Shown here piece by piece: positions 31,812 through 40,969 of a stretch of DNA of 64,000 nucleotides. The notes beneath the pieces were generated by a model. The model ran no database searches. It saw only the letters and a list, made by a program, of their open reading frames with translations, and had not been told where the DNA came from. A program made the position numbers and the translations under genes. This DNA comes from Gammaproteobacteria bacterium (GTDB taxonomy: Bacteria; Pseudomonadota; Gammaproteobacteria; Xanthomonadales; Wenzhouxiangellaceae): the NCBI GenBank assembly GCA_003565625.1, contig PXBD01000016.1:1-64000 (forward strand). Direction: 5' to 3'. Positions within the stretch are counted from its first letter, which is position 1. Every line of letters starts with the position of its first letter.

Positions 31812-32921
31812 GTGACGCTTGAAAAATTTCTCCAGGCCATGGTCAAGCACGGTGGCTCGGACCTGTTTTTCAGTGCCGGTTCGCCGGTCGGTATCAACAT
31901 CGAGGGCAAGACCCGGTTTCTGGGCGAGCAGCGCATGACCGCCGCCGACACCCGGCAGCTGGCCTACTCGGTGATGAACGACAAGCAGAGCACCGAATTC
32001 GAACGCGAGATGGAGATGAATCTTGCCCTGGCCCTGGAAGGGGTGGGGCGATTCCGGGTCAACGTGTTTCGCCAGCGCGGCTCGGTGGCTATGGTCATCC
32101 GCCACATCAAGGGCGAAATTCCCTCGATCGAAGAACTGAATCTGCCGCCCAAGCTGCGCGAGATGATCATGCTGCCCCGGGGACTGTTGCTGGTGGTCGG
32201 CTCTACCGGGTCCGGCAAGTCAACCACGCTGGCCTCGATGATCGACCATCGCAACGCTCATCGTTCCGGGCATATCCTGACCATTGAGGATCCGATCGAA
32301 TTTCTCCATCCGCACAAGCGCTCGATCGTCGATCAACGCGAGGTGGGGCTGGATACCAAGAGCTACGAAGTGGCCCTGAAAAATGCCATGCGCGAGGCTC
32401 CGGACGTGATCCTGATCGGTGAGATTCGTGATCGCGAAACCATGCAGCACGCAGTGGCCTATGCCGAGACCGGCCATCTGTGCCTGTCGACCCTGCACGC
32501 CAACAACGCCAACCAGACCCTTGATCGGATCATCAACTTCTTCCCCGAGTCCGCTCATAGACAGCTGTTCGTGGATCTTTCGCTGCACCTGCAGGGCATC
32601 ATCAGCCAGCGCCTGATTCCCAGCCTGGACGGCACGCGCGTGCCGGCCGTCGAATTGCTGCTGCGCACGCCCTACATTGCCGACCTGATTCTGAAAGGGG
32701 AAGTGCACGGGATCAAGGACGCCATGAAGGAAGGCTCCCAGCACGGCATGCAGACCTTCGATCAGTCGTTGTTCAAATTGTTCGAAGAAGGCAAGATCAG
32801 CGAGGAGGAAGCGCTGCAAAACGCCGACTCGCGCAATGACCTGGGTCTGAATATCCGTCTTTCGCGCGAGAAGGGTGCGCACGACACACCCGATTCGTGG
32901 GAAATCAACCCCACCACCTGA
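31812..32921 (+). CDS. pilU: Type IV pilus retraction ATPase PilU
   Basis: 369 aa hexameric ATPase. Walker A GSTGSGKST at 130-138, Walker B DVILIGEIRD at about 194-203, and the His-box CLSTLHANNANQT. The N-terminal TLEKFLQAMVKHGGSDLFF and the long C-terminal extension favour PilU over PilT. PilU assists PilT in forceful pilus retraction at the inner membrane. The start is GTG, preceded by aggggg. No pilT is adjacent, whereas pilT-pilU is the usual order. Confidence 0.92.
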   Translation: MTLEKFLQAMVKHGGSDLFFSAGSPVGINIEGKTRFLGEQRMTAADTRQLAYSVMNDKQSTEFEREMEMNLALALEGVGRFRVNVFRQRGSVAMVIRHIKGEIPSIEELNLPPKLREMIMLPRGLLLVVGSTGSGKSTTLASMIDHRNAHRSGHILTIEDPIEFLHPHKRSIVDQREVGLDTKSYEVALKNAMREAPDVILIGEIRDRETMQHAVAYAETGHLCLSTLHANNANQTLDRIINFFPESAHRQLFVDLSLHLQGIISQRLIPSLDGTRVPAVELLLRTPYIADLILKGEVHGIKDAMKEGSQHGMQTFDQSLFKLFEEGKISEEEALQNADSRNDLGLNIRLSREKGAHDTPDSWEINPTT

Positions 32922-32953
32922 AGCGGCAGCGCCCGCGAGGAGGCAAGCCCGTC

Positions 32954-33322
32954 ATGAGCAAGGATCGAAGGCATTTCCAGCGGGTGACCTACGAATGTCC
33001 CGCCCTGCTCGAACTGGAGGGCAGGGAGCCGGTTGCAGTCGAGGTCGAAAACCTCTCGCTCAAGGGTGTCCTGCTGCGCCAGGTGCCGGCCGAGTGCATG
33101 CCGGAGCCGGGTCAGTCGGCCAATCTCGAACTGCAGCTGGCGCCGGAAGTGGCCATCCGCATGGCGCTGGAAGTCTCGTTTTGTGGAGATGGCCGGCTCG
33201 GGGCTCACTGGGTCGAGATCGATGTCGAGGGGATGGCGCATCTGCGTCGGCTGCTCGCCCTCAACCTGGGTGACGCCGAGCAGGTGGATCGTGAACTGGC
33301 CCACATGCTCCACCCCGAATAA
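32954..33322 (+). CDS. PilZ-domain protein, probable c-di-GMP receptor
   Basis: 122 aa consisting of a single PilZ domain. The c-di-GMP-binding signature is intact: RRHFQR (Arg6 and Arg10 of RxxxR) and NLSLKG (33-38, the [D/N]xSxxG motif). ATG at 32954 with aggagg about 10 nt upstream. Follows pilU by 32 nt and is likely cotranscribed. Unlike the true PilZ at 63551, it retains the ligand motif, so it may pass c-di-GMP levels to pilus retraction (inference from position). Confidence 0.88.
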   Translation: MSKDRRHFQRVTYECPALLELEGREPVAVEVENLSLKGVLLRQVPAECMPEPGQSANLELQLAPEVAIRMALEVSFCGDGRLGAHWVEIDVEGMAHLRRLLALNLGDAEQVDRELAHMLHPE

Positions 33323-33330
33323 ATCCTGCT

Positions 33331-36300
33331 TCAGCGGACCTCCAGCTGGGCATCGAGTGCGCGCCGCACCCGCTGTGGCGATCCGGTTTTCCGGGCCATC
33401 AGGCTGTAGAGCACCGGGATCACGAACAGCGTCAGGATGGTCGAAACGCTGACCCCGAACAGCACCACGATGCCGATCACCTGGCGGGTCTCGGCACCGG
33501 CGCCGCTGGACAGGATCAGGGGCAGGGCGCCGGCCGCGGTGGTAATGCCGGTCATGATGATGGGCCGCAGGCGAATCGTCGCCCCCTCGACGATGGCCTG
33601 GTCGAAAGCGGTGCCGTCATCGCGCAGCTGGTTGACGAACTCGACAATCAGGATCCCGTTCTTGGCCGCCAGTCCGATCAGCATCACCAGGCCGATCTGG
33701 CTGTAGATGTTGAGCGTGGAGCCGGTCAGCCACAGGCCGAGCAGCCCGCCGCCCACGGCCAGGGGAACCCCGAACATGATCACCAGCGGATGAATCCAGT
33801 TTTCGAACTGGGCCGCCAGCACCAGGAAGACCACGATCAGGCCGAGCACGAAGACGAAGGCGACCGAGGCCCCGGCGGTCATGAAGTCCCGGCTCTGGCC
33901 GCGGTAGTCGATGACCACTGTTTCCGGCAGTTCCGCGCGCGCCAGCGTTTCCAGGAAATTCAGTGCTTCGCCCAGGCTCAGACCGTCGTCGAGCGAGGCC
34001 TGCAGGGTGATGCTGCGCACCCGGTTGTAGCGGTTCAGGCTGGTCGAGTCGGCGAAGTCGGTCAACGTGACCAGGTTGGACAGCGGGATCAGACGATTCG
34101 AGCGTTCGGACCTGACGTAGAGATTTTCCAGCGCCGCCGGGCTGCGCTGGGCGTCACGCTCGCCCTCCACGATCACATCGTATTCCTGACCGTCGTCGAT
34201 GTAGGTGGTCACCCGGCGCGAACCAAGCATGGTTTCCAGGGTTCGGCCGATGGTTCCGACCGTCACCCCGAGCTCGGCGGCCCGGTTGTAGTCGATGCTG
34301 ACCTCGAGTTGGGGCTGGGTTTCCTTGTAATCCCAGTCAATGCCGCTCAGGCCCGGATTGGCGCGCTCGATCGCGGCGAGCAGGAGATCGCGCCACTCGG
34401 CCAGTTCCTCGTAGCTTCCGGCACCACCGATGACGAACTGGACCGGGTTGCGAAAGCCGCCGCCAAAGCCCTGGCGCATGGCTACACTGGTCCGCACGCC
34501 CGACAGGTCGGCCAGGCGGCCGCGCACGTCGGCCATGATCTCGCGGCCCGGCCGGCGCCGCGACCAGTCGTCGAGCACAATGATGACGATACCGGTATTG
34601 AAAACCGACAGATTGCCGAAATCGCGCGGGGCACGCACCAGCAGGCGGGTAATTTCGCCATCGTCGACCAGCGGCATCAGGCGCTGCTCGATTTCGTCCA
34701 TGTATTCTTCCATGAACGAAAACGACGCCCCTTCCGGTCCGTTGACCAGGACAAAAAAGGCGCCCCGGTCTTCGGTCGGCGCATACTCCTCGGGAATCAG
34801 GGTAAACAGGGTACCGGCGAGCACGAACAAACCGATGATGCCGCCCAGCGCCGCCCAGCGCCAGCGGATGACCTGGCGTAACAGACGCTGGTAGATGCGA
34901 CGCATGCGGTCGATTCCGGCATCGATGGCCATGACCAGGCGATTGTCCTGGTCGCGCGGGCGCAACACGCGCGAGGCCAGCATGGCCGAAACGGTCAGGG
35001 CGACAAAGCTGGAAAATGCCACCGCGGCGGCCATGGTCAGGGCGAATTCCGAGAACAGGCGGCCGATGTCACCGCGCAGCAGGGCGATGGGAACAAAGAC
35101 CGAAATCAGAACCAGCGTGGTCGAGATGATGGCAAACGCCACCTGGCGGGTCCCGCGGAATGCCGCAACCAGCGCTGATTCGCCGTATTCATCCATGCGC
35201 CGGCGCACGTTTTCGACCACGATGATGCCGTCATCGACGACCAGGCCAATGGCCAGCACCAGCGCCAGCAGGGTCAGCAGGTTGATGGTGAAGCCGAAAA
35301 TGGCCAGGGCAATAAAGGTCGAAACCAAAGCCACGGGGACGGCCACCGCGGGCACGACGATGGCGCGAACCGAGCCCAGGAACAAAAAGATGGTCAACAC
35401 GACCAGGCCGATGGCGATGAACAGGGTCCGGTAGACCTCGCGGACCGCGCCCTCGACAAAGACCGAGGAATCGAAGCTGGCGATCAGTTCCATGCCCCCG
35501 GGCAGGTTGGGGTTGAGGCGTTCGACCTCCGCGCGCACCGCGCGCGCCACCTCGAGCGTGTTGGCGGTCGACTGGCGAATGACGCCGAGTCCGATCATCG
35601 GCTCGCCGTTGCCCCGAAACAGGGTGCGGTCTTCGACCGTGCAGCGCTCGACCCGGGCAACATCGCCGAGTCGGACCAGGTAGCCATCGTCGCCGCGAAA
35701 CAGCACCAGCCGGGCGAACTCATCGGCGGCGTTGAACTGGCGCGCCACGCGCACCGTGAACTGGCGGGTCTGGGACTCGATGCTGCCGGCCGGCAATTCG
35801 ATATTTTCCGACCGCAGGGCCTGCTCGACGTCGGCAACGGTCAGGTTGCGGGCGGCCAGCGCCTGGCGGTCCAGCCAGACCCGCATGGCGTAGCTCTGGG
35901 CGCCGCCGATGCGGATCTGGGCGACCCCGTCGATGACCGAGAAGCGGTCGGACAGAAAACGCTCGGCATAGTCGGTCAGTTCGGGAATGCTGTAGTCGGT
36001 GCCGACCAGGTTCCACCACACGATGACGTCGGCGTTGGCGTCCACCCGGCGCACTTCCGGCGGGTCGGCCTCGTCGGGCAGGCGCCGCAGAACCCGCGCG
36101 ACCCGGTCGCGAATGTCGTTGGCGGCCGCGTCAACGTCGCGGCGCAGGTTGAAGCGAACGGTAATGCGCGAGATGCCGTCGCGGCTCTCGGATTCGATGA
36201 ATTCGATGCCCTCGACACCGGCGACGGCCTCCTCGATGCGCTCGGTAATCTGGGTGTCGATGACGCTGGCCGCGGCTCCGGGATAGCGGGTTTCAATCGA

Positions 36301-36435
36301 GACCACGGGCGGGTCGATGTCCGGATACTCGCGCAGCGGCAGCTGGCTGAAAGCGACCAGGCCAAAAATCACCAGCAGCAGGGCGACCACCGAGGCCAGT
36401 ACCGGCCTGGTGACGGACAGGTCGGACAGAATCAT
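33331..36435 (-). CDS. RND efflux transporter, HAE1-type inner-membrane permease
   Basis: 1034 aa with the standard 12-helix RND layout: helix 1, a large periplasmic loop, helices 2-6, a second loop, helices 7-12. Start motif SVTRPVLASVVALLL with LPLREYPDIDPP fits MexF/AcrB-like drug exporters rather than metal exporters. Proton-relay Asp-Asp pair in helix 4 (GLVVDDGIIVVEN) and the conserved Lys in helix 10 (AAKNGILIVEF) are present. The start overlaps the adaptor stop (ATGA). No outer-membrane TolC-like gene is adjacent, so the pump would use one encoded elsewhere. The substrate is unknown. Confidence 0.94.
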   Translation of the reverse strand: MILSDLSVTRPVLASVVALLLVIFGLVAFSQLPLREYPDIDPPVVSIETRYPGAAASVIDTQITERIEEAVAGVEGIEFIESESRDGISRITVRFNLRRDVDAAANDIRDRVARVLRRLPDEADPPEVRRVDANADVIVWWNLVGTDYSIPELTDYAERFLSDRFSVIDGVAQIRIGGAQSYAMRVWLDRQALAARNLTVADVEQALRSENIELPAGSIESQTRQFTVRVARQFNAADEFARLVLFRGDDGYLVRLGDVARVERCTVEDRTLFRGNGEPMIGLGVIRQSTANTLEVARAVRAEVERLNPNLPGGMELIASFDSSVFVEGAVREVYRTLFIAIGLVVLTIFLFLGSVRAIVVPAVAVPVALVSTFIALAIFGFTINLLTLLALVLAIGLVVDDGIIVVENVRRRMDEYGESALVAAFRGTRQVAFAIISTTLVLISVFVPIALLRGDIGRLFSEFALTMAAAVAFSSFVALTVSAMLASRVLRPRDQDNRLVMAIDAGIDRMRRIYQRLLRQVIRWRWAALGGIIGLFVLAGTLFTLIPEEYAPTEDRGAFFVLVNGPEGASFSFMEEYMDEIEQRLMPLVDDGEITRLLVRAPRDFGNLSVFNTGIVIIVLDDWSRRRPGREIMADVRGRLADLSGVRTSVAMRQGFGGGFRNPVQFVIGGAGSYEELAEWRDLLLAAIERANPGLSGIDWDYKETQPQLEVSIDYNRAAELGVTVGTIGRTLETMLGSRRVTTYIDDGQEYDVIVEGERDAQRSPAALENLYVRSERSNRLIPLSNLVTLTDFADSTSLNRYNRVRSITLQASLDDGLSLGEALNFLETLARAELPETVVIDYRGQSRDFMTAGASVAFVFVLGLIVVFLVLAAQFENWIHPLVIMFGVPLAVGGGLLGLWLTGSTLNIYSQIGLVMLIGLAAKNGILIVEFVNQLRDDGTAFDQAIVEGATIRLRPIIMTGITTAAGALPLILSSGAGAETRQVIGIVVLFGVSVSTILTLFVIPVLYSLMARKTGSPQRVRRALDAQLEVR

Positions 36436-37481
36436 GTCGGGTTGGCTTGCGTCCGGTCGGCCTGCACGCGCACGGCCTGACCATCCGACAGCCTGAAGCC
36501 ACCGTGGATGACAACCCGCTGATCGGCGTCCAGGCCGGCCCGGATTTCGACCCGCCCACGGCTGCGTGTGCCCAGTTCCACGCGTTGCCGCACCACCGTA
36601 CTTTGGCCTTGTTCGTCGGTCCTGACGACTAATACATGGTGTTCGCGGCCGCGACTGAGTATCGCTTCTTCGGGTACGCTGACCGCTTGCCGCCGGGCGC
36701 CCTCGAGGGTCGCCGTCATGAGCATGCCCGGGCGCAGCAGGCCGTCGGGGTTGTCGAGCCGGGCGCGAACCTGGAAAGACCGGGTGACCGGGTCGACTAC
36801 GTTGCTGATACTGGTCACCTCGCCCTCGAACTCGTAATCGGGCCAGGCCCGGCTGCGCGCGCTCAGCCGCAAACCCGGATGGACCTGGCCCAAGCGCAGC
36901 TCAGGCACGCCAAAATCCAGGTTCATGACCGAATCGTCGACCAGCGTGGTGACCACGGTTCCGGGTGTGAGCAGACTGCCGACCGAAACGTTGCGCAGCC
37001 CCAGCACTCCATCAAAGGGAGCAACGATCAGCCGGTCGCTGAGCCGGGCCTCGACCGCTGCCAGGCGCGCCGTGGCGGTATCGAGTTCGCGTCGGCTCCG
37101 ATCGAGCATGGCGCGCGACTCCTGACCGCGCTCGGCCAGATCAGAGACGCGCTCGAACTGGCGCCTGGCTTCGTCAAGGTCGGCCTCGGCCTCGGCCAGA
37201 TCGGCCAGTTGCTCCCGGTTGGTCAGCGCGACCAGGACCTGCCCGCGCTCCACGCGCTGGCCGTCGCTGAAGCGGATCTCGGCAATGGTTTCGGTAATGC
37301 TGCTGGTCAGCTCGGCCGACTCGTTGGCGCGCAACGTTCCGAGCACTTCAATGGGATCGCTGACCGTGCTGATGACCGCTGGAGCGGCGATGATTTCGGG
37401 TAACTGGGCCGGCTGCGCGGATACCGGCATGGCCAGGGCGAGGGCAAGCGACGCAGCAGGCAGGACGTTTAGATGTCTCAT
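36432..37481 (-). CDS. RND efflux periplasmic adaptor (membrane fusion protein)
   Basis: 349 aa. Signal peptide of about 25 residues (LALALAMPVSAQ), a barrel-sandwich lipoyl-like half, a coiled-coil hairpin rich in Glu, Arg and Ala (about 95-145), the second lipoyl half (APFDGVLGLRNVSVGSL), then beta-barrel and membrane-proximal domains (RSFQVRARLDN, LRPGMLMTATL). Bridges the permease to an outer-membrane channel. ATG at 37481 is chosen because it begins the signal peptide. Two-gene operon with the permease, divergent from ndk. No adjacent TetR or MarR regulator. Confidence 0.92.
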   Translation of the reverse strand: MRHLNVLPAASLALALAMPVSAQPAQLPEIIAAPAVISTVSDPIEVLGTLRANESAELTSSITETIAEIRFSDGQRVERGQVLVALTNREQLADLAEAEADLDEARRQFERVSDLAERGQESRAMLDRSRRELDTATARLAAVEARLSDRLIVAPFDGVLGLRNVSVGSLLTPGTVVTTLVDDSVMNLDFGVPELRLGQVHPGLRLSARSRAWPDYEFEGEVTSISNVVDPVTRSFQVRARLDNPDGLLRPGMLMTATLEGARRQAVSVPEEAILSRGREHHVLVVRTDEQGQSTVVRQRVELGTRSRGRVEIRAGLDADQRVVIHGGFRLSDGQAVRVQADRTQANPT

Positions 37482-37559
37482 GAGCAAATAATAATCTGCC
37501 TGCGTGAGCAACCGTGGGCTTTTAACGCGCGCTTATCGTCGTTGCCATCAAGGCTGGGC

Positions 37560-37565
37560 TACAAT
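37560..37565 (+). promoter_or_regulatory. Possible -10 of ndk
   Basis: TACAAT 32 nt upstream of the ndk ATG. The -35 match is weak. Unlike several other genes in the window, ndk has a leader with a Shine-Dalgarno (aagg, 7 nt before ATG). Confidence 0.4.
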
Positions 37566-37597
37566 TACGGGTTGACTTTATTCCTCAAGGATTATCC

Positions 37598-38017
37598 ATG
37601 GAGCGCACCCTGTCCATCATCAAGCCCGATGCCGTCGCCAAGAACGTGATCGGAGAAATTTATTCGCGCTTCGAGCGTGCCGGCTTGCGGATCGTGGCGG
37701 CAAGAATGAAGCATCTCAGCCGCGAAGAGGCAGAGGGATTTTATGCGGTCCACCGGGAACGTCCGTTTTTTGGCGATCTGGTGGAATTCATGACGTCCGG
37801 ACCGGTGATGATCCAGGTGCTAGAAGGTCAGGACGCGATTGCCCGAAACCGGGAACTGATGGGTGCAACGGATCCGCGCCAGGCCGCGCCGGGCACCATC
37901 CGGGCCGAATTTGCCGCCAGCATCGACGCCAACGCGGTGCACGGCTCTGATGCAGCGGAAACCGCAAAACAGGAGATCGAGTTCTTTTTCGGAGCCGATG
38001 AGATATACTCGCGCTGA
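37598..38017 (+). CDS. ndk: Nucleoside diphosphate kinase
   Basis: 139 aa. Phospho-carrier His115 lies in [33 protein letters not shown] and [14 protein letters not shown] are typical. Balances NTP and dNTP pools. Heads the conserved gammaproteobacterial array ndk-rlmN-pilF-rodZ. The rlmN start follows 22 nt later. Confidence 0.97.
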   Translation: MERTLSIIKPDAVAKNVIGEIYSRFERAGLRIVAARMKHLSREEAEGFYAVHRERPFFGDLVEFMTSGPVMIQVLEGQDAIARNRELMGATDPRQAAPGTIRAEFAASIDANAVHGSDAAETAKQEIEFFFGADEIYSR

Positions 38018-38039
38018 TTTCGCAGGGTTTTCTCAGCAG

Positions 38040-39158
38040 ATGCAGGCATCGGCCACAGTGAAAACCAATCTCCTCGGACTGCACCGACCGGCCCTCGAGC
38101 GGTACTTTGCCGACCTCGGGGAAAAGCCGTTCCGTGCCCGCCAGCTGTTGCAGTGGATTCATCAGCGCGGCGTTACCGACTTTGCCCTGATGACCGACCT
38201 GGCGCGCGATCTGCGCGCCCGTCTGCAAGAGCGCGCCGAAGTGCGCGCTCCGCGCGTGATCCGCGAGCAGGTCTCTGAAGACGGTACGGTCAAGTGGCTG
38301 CTGAGCGAAAACGGCGGCAGCGCGGTCGAGACCGTGTTCATTCCCGAGCCCGACCGGGGAACGCTGTGCATTTCCTCGCAGGTCGGCTGCATGCTCAACT
38401 GCACCTTTTGCTCGACTGCCACGCAGGGCTTCAAGCGCAACCTGTCGGCCGATGAGATCATCGGCCAGGTCTGGTTTGCCGTCAATGCGCTGGCCGACCC
38501 TCGTCTGGGCGAGCGGCGGGTCACCAACGTTGTATTCATGGGGATGGGCGAGCCGCTGCTCAACCTGGAGGCGGTACGGCCGGCCCTGTCGCTGTTGCGC
38601 GACGACCTCGCGTATGGTCTGGCGTCGCGGCGGGTGACGATTTCGACCGCCGGGGTCGTGCCTGGCATGGATGATCTGGCCCATGGAGACGAGTTTGCCC
38701 TGGCCGTTTCATTGCACGCCCCGACCGATGAGTTGCGCACCCGGCTGGTGCCGCTGAACCGGAAATTTCCGCTCGCAGACCTGATGGCTGCCTGCCAGCG
38801 TTTCGTTCGCGTCCATCATCGTCGGTCGATCACCTTCGAGTACACCATGATTGACGGCGTCAACGACAGCCGGCGCGAAGCACGCGGCCTGGTGCGGCTG
38901 CTCAACGGGCTGCCGTGCAAGCTCAACCTGATTCCCTTCAACCCCTTTCCGGGTACCCCGTTCCGGCCCTCCAGCCCTGAAGTGATCTACGAGTTCCAGA
39001 AGGTGACCCGGGCGGCGGGCATCATCACCACGGTTCGCAAGACCCGCGGCGATGACATCGATGCCGCCTGTGGCCAGCTGGTCGGCCAACTGCTGGACCC
39101 AAGCCAGCGCCGACGCGTGGTTCAAGAGCAGTTAGCGCGCCAGGCCATGCCGGCATGA
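38040..39158 (+). CDS. rlmN: Dual-specificity 23S rRNA/tRNA (adenine-C2) methyltransferase
   Basis: 372 aa radical-SAM enzyme that methylates A2503 of 23S rRNA and A37 of some tRNAs. Cluster motif CMLNCTFC (Cys117, 121, 124), the mechanistic C-terminal Cys344, and GMGEPLLN and VSLHAP motifs are visible. The ATG at 38040 is chosen because it places KTNLLGLHRPALE at the family N terminus; a frame extending back into ndk has no homology. The stop overlaps pilF by 4 nt. Confidence 0.95.
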   Translation: MQASATVKTNLLGLHRPALERYFADLGEKPFRARQLLQWIHQRGVTDFALMTDLARDLRARLQERAEVRAPRVIREQVSEDGTVKWLLSENGGSAVETVFIPEPDRGTLCISSQVGCMLNCTFCSTATQGFKRNLSADEIIGQVWFAVNALADPRLGERRVTNVVFMGMGEPLLNLEAVRPALSLLRDDLAYGLASRRVTISTAGVVPGMDDLAHGDEFALAVSLHAPTDELRTRLVPLNRKFPLADLMAACQRFVRVHHRRSITFEYTMIDGVNDSRREARGLVRLLNGLPCKLNLIPFNPFPGTPFRPSSPEVIYEFQKVTRAAGIITTVRKTRGDDIDAACGQLVGQLLDPSQRRRVVQEQLARQAMPA

Positions 39159-39946
39159 GATCGTCCTGCGTCAGGCTCGGTTTTCTGGCCTGGTTGTCCC
39201 TGGTCGTGGTCGGCTGTGCGACTACGCCGGACGTTGCGTCCCTTGAACGCGAGGGCATGAACCGGGTCAGCCCGGTACGCGCGGCCGAGGTCAACACCCG
39301 TCTGGGCGTCGGCTACCTCGAGCGTGGCCAACTGCAGCTGGCGATCGAGAAGCTCGACACGGCGATTCGGCATGACCCGGACCACACCCCGGCCCACCTC
39401 ACCCTGGCCCTGATCTACGAGCAGCTGGGTGACAGCCGTCGCGCCGGCCAGCATTACCGAACGGCCTCCAGACTGGCGCCGAACGACGGAGCCACGCAAA
39501 ATGCCTTTGCGGTTCATTTGTGTCGGCAGCAGCGTTTTGGCGAGGCCGAGCGGCATTTCCAGCGCGCCATGGACGACCCTTTCTACGCCACGCCCGAACT
39601 GGCCTATGCCAATGCCGGCGCATGTGCCCGGCGCGCCGGCGACAGTGAGCAGGCGCAACGCTACCTGCGCCAGGCGCTGGAAATCGACCCTGGCTATGCC
39701 GACGCCCTGTTCCAGCTGGCCGGTCTTTACCTTGAGCAAGGTGATGCGTTCCGCGCGCGCGCCTTTTTTCAGCGATTTGAAGGCGTGGCTGGCGTCGATG
39801 CGGCCGCGCTGATGCTTGGCTACCGGATTGAAAACAGCCTGGACAATACCAGCGGGGCGTATCGCTACGCCCGTCGACTGGAACAGGATTTTCCGGATTC
39901 CCTGCAAGCCAGAGAGCTGCGCAGCCTGAGACAAGAAGATGACTGA
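39155..39946 (+). CDS. pilF: Type IV pilus biogenesis lipoprotein PilF/PilW
   Basis: 263 aa with a lipobox (VVVGC, lipidated Cys21), followed by about six TPR repeats over residues 45-245 (for example LGVGYLERGQLQLAIEKLDTA and LEIDPGYADALFQLA). PilF is the outer-membrane pilotin needed for PilQ secretin assembly. ATGA overlap with rlmN and an 8-nt overlap with rodZ indicate tight coupling. Confidence 0.92.
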   Translation: MRSSCVRLGFLAWLSLVVVGCATTPDVASLEREGMNRVSPVRAAEVNTRLGVGYLERGQLQLAIEKLDTAIRHDPDHTPAHLTLALIYEQLGDSRRAGQHYRTASRLAPNDGATQNAFAVHLCRQQRFGEAERHFQRAMDDPFYATPELAYANAGACARRAGDSEQAQRYLRQALEIDPGYADALFQLAGLYLEQGDAFRARAFFQRFEGVAGVDAAALMLGYRIENSLDNTSGAYRYARRLEQDFPDSLQARELRSLRQEDD

Positions 39947-40892
39947 CCAGTACCATCATCCCGCCAGCACCGTCGTGCCCGAGCCGAACCAGCTCAGGCT
40001 GCCCGTCGGACGAGCCGAAGAAGAAGTCGGAATCCAGCTGCGCCAGCAACGCCTCAAGCGACGTCTTGGTCTCGAAGAGGCTGCGCGCCGCATTCGCTTG
40101 ACTCCGCTCGCCCTGGAGCGGATGGAAAAGGGCGAGCTGGATCAGCTCGCACCGATTTATCGGCGCGGCTACGTACGCAATTACGCCACCTTTCTCGGCC
40201 TCGACCCGGCGCCTTTGCTGGAATTGATCGAGCAGCCGGAGCCGGCCCAGCTGCGCCAGGTACTGGCCGTGCCCAGGCGTCAGCCAAAGTTTGATCGATA
40301 TCTCAAGTTTGCAACCTATCTTGTTGTTACTACTTTGATTGTCCCACCCATTGTGTGGCTCTATGTTCAAGGTGGGTCGCGCTTTATCGAGCCTGAGCCA
40401 GTGGCGGGTATGGAGCTTGCCGAAAGCGCGCCGGGCGCGGTCGAGCAGCGCAATGCCAGCCGCATTGCCCGCGCGCTGGCCCTTGACGACGGCAACGATC
40501 CGGCCGAGAGTTCTTCGGGCGGCAGCGCGGTAGCTGCCTCCGCTTTGCCGCTGGCGGCAATCCGTCCGCTGCGCGACCCGGCCGCGGCCGAACCAGATGC
40601 CGTGGCTCCGGACTCGGAGGCGCTGGAAGAAGGGCTTTCGGTACTGGTGATCGACTTGCGGGCCGACAGCTGGCTGGAGGTCTACGCGGCCGACGGCGAA
40701 CGGCTTGAATATGACCTGCTGCGGGCCGGCGATCGGCGCAGGTTCGAGGCCAAACCGCCGTTCCGGCTGCTGCTGGGCCGGGCCAGCGCAATCGCCCTGG
40801 AAGTCGATGGCCAGACGGTGGAGTTTGACGGCCAGGACCGCGCTGACGTCACCAGCCTGGAGTTACTGGCCGGCGGTGAGGTTCGACTCTGA
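39939..40892 (+). CDS. rodZ: Cytoskeletal protein RodZ
   Basis: 317 aa. N-terminal Xre-like HTH (about 28-95; LRQQRLKRRLGLEEAA, then YRRGYVRNYATFLGLD), one transmembrane helix (124-143), an Ala/Pro/Glu-rich periplasmic linker, and a C-terminal DUF4115 beta domain (DSWLEVYAADGERLEY, FRLLLGRA). Links MreB to the envelope and sets rod shape. Most relatives have ispG directly downstream; here a terminator-like hairpin and hisS follow instead. Confidence 0.93.
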   Translation: MTDQYHHPASTVVPEPNQLRLPVGRAEEEVGIQLRQQRLKRRLGLEEAARRIRLTPLALERMEKGELDQLAPIYRRGYVRNYATFLGLDPAPLLELIEQPEPAQLRQVLAVPRRQPKFDRYLKFATYLVVTTLIVPPIVWLYVQGGSRFIEPEPVAGMELAESAPGAVEQRNASRIARALALDDGNDPAESSSGGSAVAASALPLAAIRPLRDPAAAEPDAVAPDSEALEEGLSVLVIDLRADSWLEVYAADGERLEYDLLRAGDRRRFEAKPPFRLLLGRASAIALEVDGQTVEFDGQDRADVTSLELLAGGEVRL

Positions 40893-40906
40893 GCCGGTTT
40901 TTCTTT
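40868..40906 (+). terminator. Probable intrinsic terminator after rodZ
   Basis: ccggc (40870-40874) pairs with gccgg (40893-40897), extended by two G-U pairs, with an 18-nt loop containing the rodZ stop, followed by ttttt and cttt. Suggests that hisS begins a new transcript. Confidence 0.4.
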
Positions 40907-40969
40907 CGTTGTTCCAACCTTGACGGTGTGCGGGTCTGGCCCGCAACCCTGCTTGTTGCTGTGTGAGCC

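Noticed and set aside
40920-40925. TTGACG as a hisS -35
   Set aside because: The expected -10 position reads gcaacc, not an AT-rich hexamer.
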